Below, one piece after another: positions 1 through 11,566 of a stretch of 64,000 nucleotides of DNA. Source of the stretch: Streptomyces angustmyceticus (GTDB lineage: Bacteria; Actinomycetota; Actinomycetes; Streptomycetales; Streptomycetaceae); assembly GCF_019933235.1 (NCBI RefSeq), contig NZ_CP082945.1:2108001-2172000 (forward strand), given 5' to 3'. A program made the translations under genes and the position numbers. The notes beneath the pieces are model-generated. The model was not told where the DNA came from. It saw only the letters and a list, made by a program, of their open reading frames with translations, and searched no databases. Every line of letters starts with the position of its first letter. Positions within the stretch are counted from its first letter, which is position 1.

Positions 1-347
1 TCCTGGTGCACCCGGCAGTGCGCCAGCCGCAGCACATCCACGTCGCCGAACGACGGGCGGAAGCCCACCTTCACATCAAACTCGTGCTCGAAGAGCCGCA
101 CCTGGGCATCCTTGTAGGTGCCGGCCTGGGCGGCCGCCAGCCGGTCGTGCGAGCGCGCCATGAAGGAGTCGTAGAAGGCCCGGCTCTCCCAGAAGCCCAC
201 CAGATGCGCGACGCCCGGCCGTCCGCGGCTCCACCCCCCGCCCTGCCCTCGAAACCCCGGCTCACCCAGCAGCCCCGCCCATTTCCGCTGCCCCCGCTCG
301 AACCCTCGACGGTCCACGACGGTGAGGCGAATCCACTTGACCAGCAC
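1..347 (-). CDS. DUF4937 (YdbC-like) domain protein, partial
   Basis: The reverse strand reads from a GTG at 347 out of the left edge, so the C-terminus is missing. The visible 115 residues run from VLVKWIRLTVVDRRGFERGQ through GVAHLVGFWESRAFYDSFMA to LRLAHCRVHQ. This is the look of the DUF4937/YdbC family, small ferredoxin-like (dimeric alpha-beta barrel) proteins related to antibiotic-biosynthesis monooxygenases, whose function is not established. The GTG is chosen because the family begins with hydrophobic-KWI; no clear ribosome binding site precedes it, and a nearby ATG at 355 is out of frame. Third-position GC is high throughout, which supports real coding. Confidence 0.75.
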   Translation of the reverse strand, partial: MLVKWIRLTVVDRRGFERGQRKWAGLLGEPGFRGQGGGWSRGRPGVAHLVGFWESRAFYDSFMARSHDRLAAAQAGTYKDAQVRLFEHEFDVKVGFRPSFGDVDVLRLAHCRVHQ

Positions 348-699
348 CGCGCCATCGTACGGCCCAAGGGCGGGGCGGGATCACTGCGCGTCACCTTCCG
401 ACCGGCCCGAAATTCCTTACGGGCACCGGTCGATCGACGTAGGCCCCCGGGCCACAGCCCGGCCACCTCGGCCGCCTCAACCGGTCCACCGGCTCGCCGC
501 CTCCAGGCACCGCCCCTCCCGGCAGGAGCGTCCGATCATCCGCACGCCGTACGGAAGCTGCTCCACCACCCCGGGGGCAAGGCTGCCAGAAGCACGCAGA
601 CGCCGACCGTGGCCCCGGAAGACGGCCACGAGAGCGGGAGCATCGCGCCGAGGCGCGGCTCTGGCCGGCCTTCGTGCCCAGGCCGCGGTCAGCCCGCCC
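348..699. other. spacer without a convincing gene
   Basis: Between the DUF4937 start and the short reading frame ending at 924, all frames are open for long stretches. None shows a conserved motif, a good ribosome binding site or consistent third-position GC. It may hold the 5' part of a decayed gene whose end is seen at 700-924, plus the DUF4937 promoter, but nothing specific can be named. Confidence 0.4.
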
Positions 700-924
700 G
701 TGGCCGGAATCCTGCGCACCCATGACGTGCACCTGCAACCACTTCTCGCGCGGCTGACCGCCAAGAGTTCCGGCCCCCGCCCAGGACCACCCGGCCCGTG
801 CGCCCTCCTCGTCCTGGCCGACGACCGCACCACCCACGTCCGGGTCGGCCGCCTCTCCCCCGCCGGAGCCCAGGACCTCCTGCACGCCCATCTCGACCGC
901 CTCTGGAACGAACAAGTGCGCTGA
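700..924 (+). CDS. short hypothetical protein or 3' remnant of a decayed gene
   Basis: The last 74 codons before the stop at 924 look coding: third-position GC is high, and the product has protein-like alternation, with segments CALLVLADDRTTHVRVG and AQDLLHAHLDRLW (strand, turn, then amphipathic helix). Upstream in the same frame the sequence becomes Arg/Pro-rich and unconvincing. Possible starts are GTG at 700 or GTG at 727, neither with a good Shine-Dalgarno. I do not recognise the family. It may be an intact small protein or the tail of a gene that has lost its 5' end. It is 194 bp upstream of the TerD gene on the same strand. Confidence 0.4.
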   Translation: MAGILRTHDVHLQPLLARLTAKSSGPRPGPPGPCALLVLADDRTTHVRVGRLSPAGAQDLLHAHLDRLWNEQVR

Positions 925-1118
925 ACGGACCCTGCCGCCACGACACCCCACAGGGCGTTTTCCAGCCACCCGGAACCTTTCCAAACCGTGGGTGACCAGG
1001 GGCAGTTCCCTCCGCCCGGAGGCCGCCGGGCGTGGCACGATGGGCAGTCAACGGGAAGTCCCGGGGAGGGGCCGCGCGCCCGCGCCGCGTCCCCGGGAGA
1101 TGACGGGAGGGAAGTCCG

Positions 1119-1640
1119 GTGAGCACGTTCAACAAAGGGATCGAGAAGGTCGAGGTTACGCTCAAGTGGGACCCCAGCCCGCTCGGGACACCGGACAATG
1201 ACCTCGACATCGTCGCGGCCACGTACACGGCCGACGCGCCCCACGGTGACCCCGCCTATCTGGTGCACTTCGACAGCCGGTCGCCCGACGGGACCATCAC
1301 CCTCAACCGGGACAGCAGGACCGGCCAGGGGTTCGGCTTCGACGAGATCATGACCCTGGAACTGGACCGGCTGTCCGAGACCTACACCCGGGTGATCGTC
1401 GGGGTGGCCATCCAGCAGGGCGAGGGCCGCAAGGTCTTCGGCGACATCGAGGGGACCGCGGTGCGGATCCGCGAGGGCTACACCGTCCTGGCCGAGAACG
1501 ACTTCGCCGAGGTCTCGGGCGCCACCGCGGCGACCGTCGCCGAGTTCCTCCGGGACGAGTCGGGGCAGTGGCGCATCCACGCCACGGTCCGGGGGTTCGA
1601 CACCGACCCGGACGGGTTCGCCTCCCTGATGGGCCGCTGA
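1119..1640 (+). CDS. TerD family protein
   Basis: A 173-residue TerD-domain protein. The family has the calcium-binding fold first tied to tellurite resistance and is widespread in Streptomyces, with general stress or calcium-linked roles. The middle of the protein, PDGTITLNRDSRTGQGFGFD, carries the acidic cluster expected of the Ca-binding core, preceded by strand-rich KVEVTLKWDPSP and the DNDLDIVAATYT segment typical of TerD. The GTG start is supported by a purine-rich GGGAGGGAAG ribosome site 4-14 bases upstream. It stands alone, convergent with nrdJ, and is closed by a strong hairpin. No tellurite-operon partners (TerB, TerC, TerZ) are nearby, so a resistance role should not be assumed. 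Confidence 0.9.
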   Translation: MSTFNKGIEKVEVTLKWDPSPLGTPDNDLDIVAATYTADAPHGDPAYLVHFDSRSPDGTITLNRDSRTGQGFGFDEIMTLELDRLSETYTRVIVGVAIQQGEGRKVFGDIEGTAVRIREGYTVLAENDFAEVSGATAATVAEFLRDESGQWRIHATVRGFDTDPDGFASLMGR

Positions 1641-1704
1641 CGGACCACCGCCGGGGCGCGGTACGGCCCATGGAACAGGCGGTACTCCCCGGGGAAAGCG
1701 AAGA

Positions 1705-1735
1705 AGAGGGGACCGGCACGCGGCCGGTCCCCTCT
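1705..1735. terminator. bidirectional terminator between terD-like gene and nrdJ
   Basis: A perfect 12-bp stem (AGAGGGGACCGG pairing with its complement) closes a 7-nt loop in the short gap between convergent genes. It lacks a long T tract, as is usual in Streptomyces. Confidence 0.8.
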
Positions 1736-1809
1736 CTCATGCCCCGAGCCGCATCGGCCCGGGGCGCGGGCCGCGCGGGAGGACGCCTCCCGCGCGGACC
1801 CGCTCACGC

Positions 1810-4677
<2,868 letters not shown>

Positions 4678-4800
4678 GCCGCCTCCCTGTATACGGGCAA
4701 ACGCCCATATGTGCGCACTCATTCCGTGGCACGGTGTATGTCTTTCTGCGCCGGGGCGCCCTGCTCTCGCCCCGGTTCAGGTCCTGGATGCGCGCCGAGC

Positions 4801-5331
4801 TCAGTCGGCGGCGGTGGCGGGCACGGGAACGGCCGGGCCGCCGGCCTCCCCGTCGGTCCCGCATTCCTGCCCGGGCGGTTCCTGCTCGCGCTGCTCACGC
4901 AGCTCGGCGATGGCCGCCTCGAAGTCCTCGAGTGAATCGAAGGCCCGGTAAACGGACGCGAAGCGCAGGTACGCGACGAGGTCGAGTTCCTGCAGCGGGC
5001 CCAGTATGGCGAGCCCGACGTCATGGGTGGACAGCTCGGCGCTGCCGGTGGCGCGCACCGCCTCCTCGACCCGCTGGCCGAGCTTGGCGAGCGCGTCCTC
5101 GGTGACCGGGCGCCCCTGGCACGCCTTGCGCACCCCCGCGATGACCTTGTTGCGGCTGAAGGGCTCGGTGACCCCGCTCCGCTTGATCACCATCAGCGAC
5201 GCCGTCTCGATGGTCGTGAAACGGCGGGAGCAGTCGGGGCACTGGCGGCGCCGGCGGATCGCCGTCCCGTCATCGGTGGTGCGGCTGTCGACGACCCGGC
5301 TGTCCGGGTGCCTGCAGAAGGGGCAGTGCAT
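4801..5331 (-). CDS. nrdR: transcriptional repressor NrdR
   Basis: NrdR is the (d)ATP-sensing repressor of ribonucleotide reductase genes. The 176-residue protein begins with a zinc ribbon (Cys3, Cys6, Cys31, Cys34) with the typical basic loop [16 protein letters not shown], followed by the ATP-cone domain from about residue 49 ([21 protein letters not shown]) to about 140. The last 25 residues are an acidic, Pro-rich extension. The start ATG has GAGGAGGGTGGAG before it. Two NrdR boxes lie about 145-190 bp upstream, so the gene probably controls its own operon with nrdJ. It is divergent from lexA. Confidence 0.97.
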   Translation of the reverse strand: MHCPFCRHPDSRVVDSRTTDDGTAIRRRRQCPDCSRRFTTIETASLMVIKRSGVTEPFSRNKVIAGVRKACQGRPVTEDALAKLGQRVEEAVRATGSAELSTHDVGLAILGPLQELDLVAYLRFASVYRAFDSLEDFEAAIAELREQREQEPPGQECGTDGEAGGPAVPVPATAAD

Positions 5332-5474
5332 GGCTCCACCCTCCTCACCCTTGATATACGGACGTACGTACGCCAACGAGCCCGGCATACGGCGACAGAC
5401 CTCCGGCCGGTCCGTACGGGCCCTTCGGAGCAGGCTCCAGCATAGGCGATTCCCGACCCCGCGAAGGACCAGGC

Positions 5475-5521
5475 ACCACAACTTCTGGGTAACCGATCGC
5501 AGTCAACCACTACATGTGGTG
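5475..5521 (-). promoter_or_regulatory. tandem NrdR boxes upstream of nrdRJ
   Basis: Two 16-bp sites lie at 5475-5490 (ACCACAACTTCTGGGT) and 5506-5521 (ACCACTACATGTGGTG). The second is close to the actinobacterial NrdR box; the first is a weaker match. Their starts are 31 bp apart, close to three helical turns, the spacing known for co-operative NrdR binding. A TTGACT (reverse complement of 5501-5506) lies at the edge of the second box, so binding could occlude the nrdR promoter. Confidence 0.8.
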
Positions 5522-5767
5522 CCGGGGCGCTTACATCCGCCTACCGCGTGTCGCGGCGGCGACGGGCCGGACGGTCGCCCACGAGAGTACGGGAAGCCAC
5601 CCGGCCGGCGGCGCGGCGGGGCCAGGGTGACAGAATCGGCCGGGCCGCGAGGCCGACCACCGCGCCCCTCCGTACACCGGCCGTCCGACACACCCGAGGG
5701 CCGGGACGTCCGGGCTGCAGCGGCCCGCCGGGAGCGGCCTTTGCCGCTCGGCCATACACCCAGCCAC

Positions 5768-5796
5768 TTGATCCGGGCATCCATTCGCCGAATATT
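5768..5796 (+). promoter_or_regulatory. probable lexA promoter (-35 and -10)
   Basis: TTGATC at 5768-5773 and AATATT at 5791-5796 are separated by 17 bp, matching a vegetative-type promoter. The predicted start of transcription would fall at the beginning of the LexA box. This is inferred from spacing and consensus only. Confidence 0.55.
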
Positions 5797-5800
5797 TCAC

Positions 5801-5816
5801 TCGAACGTGTGTTTGG
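5801..5816 (+). promoter_or_regulatory. LexA (SOS) box upstream of lexA
   Basis: TCGAACGTGTGTTTGG has a perfect left half-site and a degenerate right half-site relative to the Gram-positive/actinobacterial SOS box TCGAAC-N4-GTTCGA. It lies 63 bp before the lexA start and just after the predicted -10, the expected position for autorepression. Confidence 0.85.
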
Positions 5817-5878
5817 CGCAACCTTTCGAAAGCAACTACCGTTGGCTAACTAGGGAGAACATTTCGAGAGGGGCCGAC

Positions 5879-6676
5879 GTGACCACCACCGCAGACAGCG
5901 CGACCATCGCCGCACAGAGCCACTCCCAGAGCCGGTTCGAACCGCAGCAGGCACAGCGGCCGTCGATGGACGACGCCACGTCGGACTCCGAAGAGCCGAA
6001 GCCGGCCCGCTCGCTGCCCGGTCGCCCCCCGGGGATCCGGGCCGACAGCTCCGGGCTCACCGACCGCCAGCGCCGGGTGATCGAGGTGATCCGGGATTCG
6101 GTCCAGCGGCGCGGCTACCCACCGTCCATGCGCGAGATCGGCCAGGCCGTCGGGCTGTCCAGCACCTCGTCCGTCGCCCACCAGCTCATGGCCCTGGAGC
6201 GCAAGGGCTTCCTGCGGCGCGACCCGCACCGGCCCCGGGCGTACGAGGTCCGCGGCTCGGACCAGACCACCGCCGCCGCGACGGAGACCGCCGGCAAGCC
6301 CGCAGCCTCCTATGTCCCGCTGGTCGGCCGGATCGCCGCCGGTGGACCGATCCTCGCCGAGGAGTCGGTCGAGGACGTCTTCCCGCTCCCCCGCCAGCTC
6401 GTGGGCGACGGCGAACTGTTCGTCCTGAAGGTCGTCGGCGATTCCATGATCGAGGCCGCGATCTGCGACGGCGACTGGGTCACGGTCCGCCGCCAGCCGG
6501 TCGCCGAGAACGGCGACATCGTCGCCGCCATGCTGGACGGCGAGGCCACCGTCAAGCGCTTCAAGCGCGAGGACGGCCATGTGTGGCTGCTGCCGCACAA
6601 CTCCGCGTACCAGCCGATCCCCGGCGACGAGGCGACCATTCTCGGCAAGGTGGTGGCGGTGCTGCGCCGCGTCTGA
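5879..6676 (+). CDS. lexA: SOS repressor LexA
   Basis: LexA represses DNA-damage genes until RecA filaments trigger its self-cleavage. The 265-residue protein has a long polar N-terminal extension (about 55 residues, usual in Streptomyces), a winged helix ([14 protein letters not shown] through [19 protein letters not shown], residues 61-103), the cleavage site Ala154-Gly155 in RIAAGGP, and the Ser189 (VVGDSM) / Lys226 (ATVKRF) catalytic dyad. The GTG at 5879 follows GAGAGGGG. The frame is open upstream, but the SOS box and promoter lie there. It is divergent from nrdRJ and followed by a terminator. Confidence 0.97.
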   Translation: MTTTADSATIAAQSHSQSRFEPQQAQRPSMDDATSDSEEPKPARSLPGRPPGIRADSSGLTDRQRRVIEVIRDSVQRRGYPPSMREIGQAVGLSSTSSVAHQLMALERKGFLRRDPHRPRAYEVRGSDQTTAAATETAGKPAASYVPLVGRIAAGGPILAEESVEDVFPLPRQLVGDGELFVLKVVGDSMIEAAICDGDWVTVRRQPVAENGDIVAAMLDGEATVKRFKREDGHVWLLPHNSAYQPIPGDEATILGKVVAVLRRV

Positions 6677-6693
6677 CCCACCCCTGACCGCCG

Positions 6694-6725
6694 AGCCCCG
6701 GAACCACTGCGCCGGTTCCGGGGCT
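6694..6725. terminator. terminator between lexA and the dinG-like gene
   Basis: A perfect 12-bp stem (AGCCCCGGAACC with its complement) around an 8-nt loop, in the convergent gap. Confidence 0.8.
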
Positions 6726-6850
6726 TGGTCTTGCCCTGCCCGGCTGCGTGCCGTGCCCGTTGTGCCGCTGTACCGCGACCGCCCCCGCACGGTGGCGGCG
6801 ACGGCCGGGCCCGGCCTGCCCGCTGAGTGGTCACGGGGCAGGCCCACGCA

Positions 6851-8854
6851 CTACGGCGTCTCCGCCGCCGGCTCCGCGGTCTCCGGGACCGGCGCCGCCT
6901 TGGCCGCCGCGTCGATGGCGGCGAGGGAGCGGCGGACCTGGTTGCGGTCGGTGGTGTACCAGAAGTCGGGCATCGACTTGCGCAGGAACGAGCCGTAGCG
7001 GGCCCGCTCCACGCGAGGGTCGAGGACGGCCACCACACCACGGTCGCCGGTCGCGCGGACCAGACGGCCGGCGCCCTGGGCCATCAGCAGCGCGGCATGG
7101 GTGGCGGCGACCGCCATGAAGCCGTTGCCGCCGGCCTCCTCCACGGCCTTCTGCCGGGCGCTCATCAGCGGGTCGTCCGGGCGCGGGAACGGCACCCGGT
7201 CCATGACGACCAGCTGGCAGTTCGCCCCCGGGACATCGACGCCCTGCCACAGGGACAGCGTGCCGAACAGGCAGGTACGGGCGTCGGCGGCGAAGGCCCG
7301 GATCAACTCGCCGAGGGTCTCCTCGCCCTGGAGCAGGATCGGCACGTCCAGCCGGCCGCGCAGCTCCTCGGCCGCGGCCTGGGCGGCGCGCATGGAGGAG
7401 AAGAGGCCGAGGGTGCGGCCGCCGGCGGCCTCGATCAGCTCGGTGAGTTCGTCGAGCATGTCGGTGCGGCTGCCCTCGCGGCCCGGCTGGGCGAGGTGCT
7501 TGGCGACGTAGAGGATGCCCTGCTTCGAGTAGTCGAAGGGCGAGCCGACGTCCAGGCCCTTCCAGGGCGGGACGTCCTCGCCCTCGGTGCCCTCGGGGGC
7601 CAGGCCCAGCGAGGCCGCGACGCCGTTGAAGTCGCCGCCCAGCTTGAGGGTGGCGGAGGTGAGGGTCACCGAGCGGTCGTCGAAGAGCTTCTCCCGCAGC
7701 AGGCCCGAGACGGACAGCGGGGCCACCCGGAGGGACGCGCCGAAGCGGTCGTGGCGTTCGTACCAGACCACGTCGTACTCGGAACCGTTGGCGATCCGCT
7801 CGGCGACGGCGTGGACGTTCTCCACCGCGGCGAGGGCCTGCTTGCGGACGGCGTCCTCGTCCTGGACCGACTTGTCGCGGGTCGAGCCGAGCGCCGCGAC
7901 GACCGTACGGGCCGCGTCCCGCAGCGCCATCAGGCAGTAGCCGAGGTCCTCGGGGATCTCCTCCAGGCGGCCGGGCAGGGCCAGCTCCATGAGGCGCTCG
8001 AAAGTCTCCGCCGCGGTCTGGAGCTGGTCGGCGGCCTTCTCGTTGACGAGTTTGGCGGCCCGGCGGACGGCGCGGTTGACCTGTCCGGGGGTGAGCTCGC
8101 CGGTGGCGACGCCGGTGACCCGGGAGACCAGCTCATGGGCCTCGTCGACGATCAGGACCTCGTGCTGCGGGAGGACCGGGGCGCCCTCGATCGCGTCGAT
8201 GGCGAGCAGCGCGTGGTTGGTGACGACGACGTCGGCGAGCTTGGCGCGCTCCCGGGCGGCCTCGGCGAAGCACTCCGCCCCGTAGGCGCACTTCGAGGCG
8301 CCCAGGCACTCGCGGGAGGAGACCGAGACCTGGCCCCAGGCGCGGTCGGAGACGCCGGGGGTCAGCGCGTCGCGGTCGCCGGTCTCGGTCTCGTCCGCCC
8401 AGTCGCGCAGTCGCAGCAGGTCCTTGCCGAGCTTGCTGGTCGGCGTCGCCTGCTCGAAGACGTCGAAGAGCCCGTCCTCCTCTTCCTGGGGGACGCCCTC
8501 ATGGAGGCGGTGCAGGCACAGGTAGTTGGAGCGGCCCTTGAGCATGGCGAACTCGGGGCGGCGGCGCAGCAGCGGATGCAGCGCCTCGACCGTGCGCGGA
8601 AGATCGCGCTCGACGAGCTGGCGCTGCAGCGCCAGGGTGGCCGTGGCGACCACGACTCTCTCGCCGTGCGCGAGCGCCGGCACCAGGTAGCCGAGGGACT
8701 TTCCGGTGCCGGTGCCGGCCTGCACCAGCAGATGGGCCTGTTCGTCCACGGCCTCGGCGACGGCCTCGGCCATCGCCACCTGGCCGGGGCGCTCGGTGCC
8801 GCCGACGGCGGTGACGGCGGCGTGGAGCAGATCGGGGAGGGAGGGCTTTGTCAT
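6851..8854 (-). CDS. DinG/XPD-like ATP-dependent DNA helicase
   Basis: A 667-residue superfamily 2 helicase of the DinG/YoaA type, which unwinds DNA with 5'-3' polarity and often acts on R-loops or D-loops. Walker A is AGTGTGKS (residues 46-53) and the Walker B box is VDEAHE (about 225-230). Four cysteines, Cys113, Cys183, Cys189 and Cys195, have the spacing of the Fe-S cluster domain. C-terminal helicase motifs include GLFSSMRAA, GTLSLWQGVDVPG and QGAGRLVRA. There is no exonuclease domain. It is convergent with lexA, and no SOS box is visible at its own start (8855-8896), so SOS control is not shown. The ATG at 8854 has only a weak ribosome site. Confidence 0.93.
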   Translation of the reverse strand: MTKPSLPDLLHAAVTAVGGTERPGQVAMAEAVAEAVDEQAHLLVQAGTGTGKSLGYLVPALAHGERVVVATATLALQRQLVERDLPRTVEALHPLLRRRPEFAMLKGRSNYLCLHRLHEGVPQEEEDGLFDVFEQATPTSKLGKDLLRLRDWADETETGDRDALTPGVSDRAWGQVSVSSRECLGASKCAYGAECFAEAARERAKLADVVVTNHALLAIDAIEGAPVLPQHEVLIVDEAHELVSRVTGVATGELTPGQVNRAVRRAAKLVNEKAADQLQTAAETFERLMELALPGRLEEIPEDLGYCLMALRDAARTVVAALGSTRDKSVQDEDAVRKQALAAVENVHAVAERIANGSEYDVVWYERHDRFGASLRVAPLSVSGLLREKLFDDRSVTLTSATLKLGGDFNGVAASLGLAPEGTEGEDVPPWKGLDVGSPFDYSKQGILYVAKHLAQPGREGSRTDMLDELTELIEAAGGRTLGLFSSMRAAQAAAEELRGRLDVPILLQGEETLGELIRAFAADARTCLFGTLSLWQGVDVPGANCQLVVMDRVPFPRPDDPLMSARQKAVEEAGGNGFMAVAATHAALLMAQGAGRLVRATGDRGVVAVLDPRVERARYGSFLRKSMPDFWYTTDRNQVRRSLAAIDAAAKAAPVPETAEPAAETP

Positions 8855-8896
8855 AGCGCTGCAAGCCTACGCGGGACCACTGACAGCCGGGTCCGG

Positions 8897-10663
8897 TCAC
8901 GGGTGGTGGAGCGGATTGGGGACGGTGCCGTGCACGGCCGCGTGCGGGCGGTCGCGGCGGTCCCGGTAACCGTCCACATGCAGACGGTTGCGGTTCAGGC
9001 ACAGCCGCTCGATGCGCGGGGTGAGCAGGTCGAAGGTCTCGTACCGCTCCTTGAGGGCGGGGAAGCGCTCGTGGTGGCGCAGGATCTCGGCCCGTACCAG
9101 GGACCAGAACTCCGTCTCGGGGACGTCCAGTTGGTCCGCGCACAGCGGGGCGAGGTAGCGGAAGACGCCGACGAACAGTCCGGAGTGGATGAACTGGGTG
9201 AGGAAGGAGGGCGGTTCGGTCAGCAGCACCGCCCGGACGTCGTCCGGCATGGAGTCGTGTTCGGGGAGCGGCCGGGAGCTGGTGTTGACGTCGTCGACGA
9301 AGTCCTTGACCGCGAGGCGGGTGGGGACGTCCTGCTCGTCGAAGACGACGATGGCGTTCTCGCCGTGCGGGGAGAAGACCGTGCCGTACTGGTAGAGGAA
9401 GTGCAGCAGGGGTGGCAGCAGGGCGGCGAACAGCCGTGCCAGCCAGTCGCGGGGGGCGAGCCCCGAGCGGCGCACCAGTTCCGCGGTCAGGGCGCGTCCC
9501 CGGGGGTCGGTCTGCAGCAGCGCGGCCAGGGTACGGGCGCGTTCGCCGGGGTCCAGCTGCCCGTCGAGCGGCTCGCGCCAGATACAGCCGAGCAGCTCCT
9601 TGAACTGGTACGGGACGCCGGGAAGCCGGTCGTAGAGGGGGTGCTCGACGGTGACCGAGGCGGTCTCGCCGAGGAGGATCACCCGGGTCTCGTCGCGCAG
9701 GTAGGAGTCGGCGTCGCGCAGCCCGTGCACCCAGCGGGTGACGGCGGGGGCGGCGAGGGTGCGCTCGGTGGGCAGTCCGCGCCAGACGAGGGTGTTGAGG
9801 ATGGACAGCGGCAGTTTGACGGTTCGGGCCCGTGGGCGGCTGACGTTGAGGAAGGTGCGGATCGACTGCTGTGGCAGGCGGAGGTCGTTGTCAGTGGGCA
9901 GCGCGATGATGGATCTGTCCGCGAGTTGCGGCGCGAAGAGCGGGGCGATGGTCTCGTCCCACTGCCAGGGATGGACGGGGAGGTAGAGGTAGTCGGCGGG
10001 GTCCAGGCCCTCACCGGTGAGGGTGCGGGCGAAGGTGTGCCGGGTGGCGGGGTCCAGCTCCTCGCCGTAGAGACGGTCGGGGGTGGCCAGCGTGGGGATA
10101 CCGCGGTAGTGGGCGATGCTGTGGTGGGCGGCGAGCCAGGGCAGGCGCTGGGGGGTGCGGGCCTCCGGGGCCCAGGTCGCCGCGTCGTTGGCGGAGAAGC
10201 CGAGCCGGCCCTTGTTCGCGACGAGCCAGGGGTGCCCGGTCTGGTGGCCTTCGAGGGTGGCGTAGTCGAGGTCGGCGAGCTCGGCGGCGGTGAGGGCGGT
10301 GGCGTCGAGCCGGGTGTCGGCGGCGAGGGTGGCGGTCAGCTCGCGGATGAGATGCCCGGTGGTGTCGCCGGACAGCTCCAGCACGGTGTCGTGCGCGTGG
10401 GTCAGGAAGCGGAAGAGGTCGGCGTCGGGGGTGAGCGAATCGGGGTCGACGCGCCAGTGGCCGTAAGCGCCGCGGCGGGCGCGGAAGCGGTAGACGAGGC
10501 CGTCGGTGACCGGCAGCCGGTATTGCGGGGTGCCGTCGGGCGCGGTGCCGTCGGGCTCGGGGGTGAGGACTTCCTCGTACGCGAACTCCGCCAGGGTCTT
10601 GGCGAACAGGCGGCGCGCGGCGTGCTGCCAGGCGCTGTGCGAAGGCTGGGGCTCAGGCGACAA
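8897..10663 (-). CDS. IucA/IucC (NIS) siderophore synthetase, DesD-like
   Basis: NIS synthetases adenylate a carboxylate such as citrate or succinate and join it to an amine or hydroxylamine to build siderophores. This one resembles the DesD/IucC side of the family at its N-terminus (FAKTLAEFAYEEVLTPEP) and carries the ATP-site signature GHPWLVANKGRLGFS, then LPVHPWQWDE, SIRTFLNVS and SPHGENAIVV. I prefer a TTG start at 10663, because GAGGAG lies 6 bases before it and the alignment with DesD begins there. A GTG at 10696 is in frame but has no ribosome site. It is the last gene of the four-gene operon, about 100 bp after the acyltransferase gene. Confidence 0.9.
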   Translation of the reverse strand: MSPEPQPSHSAWQHAARRLFAKTLAEFAYEEVLTPEPDGTAPDGTPQYRLPVTDGLVYRFRARRGAYGHWRVDPDSLTPDADLFRFLTHAHDTVLELSGDTTGHLIRELTATLAADTRLDATALTAAELADLDYATLEGHQTGHPWLVANKGRLGFSANDAATWAPEARTPQRLPWLAAHHSIAHYRGIPTLATPDRLYGEELDPATRHTFARTLTGEGLDPADYLYLPVHPWQWDETIAPLFAPQLADRSIIALPTDNDLRLPQQSIRTFLNVSRPRARTVKLPLSILNTLVWRGLPTERTLAAPAVTRWVHGLRDADSYLRDETRVILLGETASVTVEHPLYDRLPGVPYQFKELLGCIWREPLDGQLDPGERARTLAALLQTDPRGRALTAELVRRSGLAPRDWLARLFAALLPPLLHFLYQYGTVFSPHGENAIVVFDEQDVPTRLAVKDFVDDVNTSSRPLPEHDSMPDDVRAVLLTEPPSFLTQFIHSGLFVGVFRYLAPLCADQLDVPETEFWSLVRAEILRHHERFPALKERYETFDLLTPRIERLCLNRNRLHVDGYRDRRDRPHAAVHGTVPNPLHHP

Positions 10664-10768
10664 GGCGGGCTCCTCGAAGCGGGACCGCCCCGGCACGTAC
10701 GGGGGACAACCGGGGCAGCGGGGGTGGACGGCGGACCGGGGCGGGACCGACGACGGACGGCGCCGGGG

Positions 10769-11467
10769 TCAGAGCAGGTGGCGGTGGGCGCGGTCGCGGA
10801 CCATCAACGCCGCGCGTTTGCCGGGAAGTTCGATCTCGTCGCCGTAGCGGAATCCCGCGCTCAGGAAGGCCGCGACGGAGGCGGTGTTGCGCAGATCCGG
10901 CTCGGCGAGGACGCGCGCGCACTGCGGCCGGTGGTCGAGGACGAGGTCGGCGGTGGCGCGCAACAGCATGGCGCCCAGCCCGCGCCCCCGGTCGCCGGCG
11001 CCGCCGATGAGCAGGTGGACACCGGTGTCCTGGGGCCGTGCCGGGTAGTGGCGGGCGAGGGGGTCGAGGTCGGCCCGGTAGATCTCCCAGTAGCTCATCG
11101 GGACACCGGCCAGCACCCCCAGGCAGGGCACGCTGCGGCCGTCGCCGTCGAGCTGGGGGCGAAGGTGGGCGGCGGTGGTCTCCGGCGGGCCCGCCAGCTC
11201 CCAGAAGGCCGCCACGGCCGGATCGTTCATCCAGCCGGTGATCCGGTCGAGGTCGCGGGCGGGCCGGACGGGGACGAGCTCGAACGGCCCCGCGGGAGTG
11301 TCGGCCGCTCCCCAGCCCGCCAGGTTGTCGAGCAGCGGCCCGGCGGCCGGGGCGTCGGGGGACGCCGGCCCGTGCCCCTCGGCGAACAGCGCGCCGAACT
11401 CGGGCGGGAGCTGCAGGTCGAGGGTGTCCTCGGAGCTGGAGCCGAGGCCGGAATCGGTGGGTGGCAC
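10769..11467 (-). CDS. siderophore-type GNAT acyltransferase (IucB/RhbD/AlcB-like)
   Basis: A 232-residue GNAT N-acyltransferase of the subgroup that acylates N-hydroxylated diamines during hydroxamate siderophore assembly. The first 65 residues are acidic and variable. The catalytic half begins at DLDRITGWMNDPAVAAFWEL and continues with SYWEIYRADLDPLARHY, LLIGGAGDRGRGLGAMLLRA (acetyl-CoA pyrophosphate loop, R-G-x-G) and VLAEPDLRNTASVAAFLSAGF. The GTG start has GAGGAGAG about 8 bases before it. It lies between the two synthetase genes. The substrate is unclear here, because no N-hydroxylase gene is present to supply a hydroxylamine. Confidence 0.85.
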   Translation of the reverse strand: MPPTDSGLGSSSEDTLDLQLPPEFGALFAEGHGPASPDAPAAGPLLDNLAGWGAADTPAGPFELVPVRPARDLDRITGWMNDPAVAAFWELAGPPETTAAHLRPQLDGDGRSVPCLGVLAGVPMSYWEIYRADLDPLARHYPARPQDTGVHLLIGGAGDRGRGLGAMLLRATADLVLDHRPQCARVLAEPDLRNTASVAAFLSAGFRYGDEIELPGKRAALMVRDRAHRHLL

Positions 11468-11566
11468 GGCGGGGCTCTCCTCTCGTGGCCTCGTGCCGCG
11501 TGGCCTGGTGGGTCGCGGGGCGCCGGCGCCGGGGCGGAAGGCTGTCTCGGAGGCTGCGGTGGGCGG

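Noticed and set aside
5332..5878. A cobalamin riboswitch for the B12-dependent reductase
   Set aside because: No B12-box sequence was recognised in the nrdR leader or the nrdR-nrdJ gap; the visible control is by NrdR boxes.
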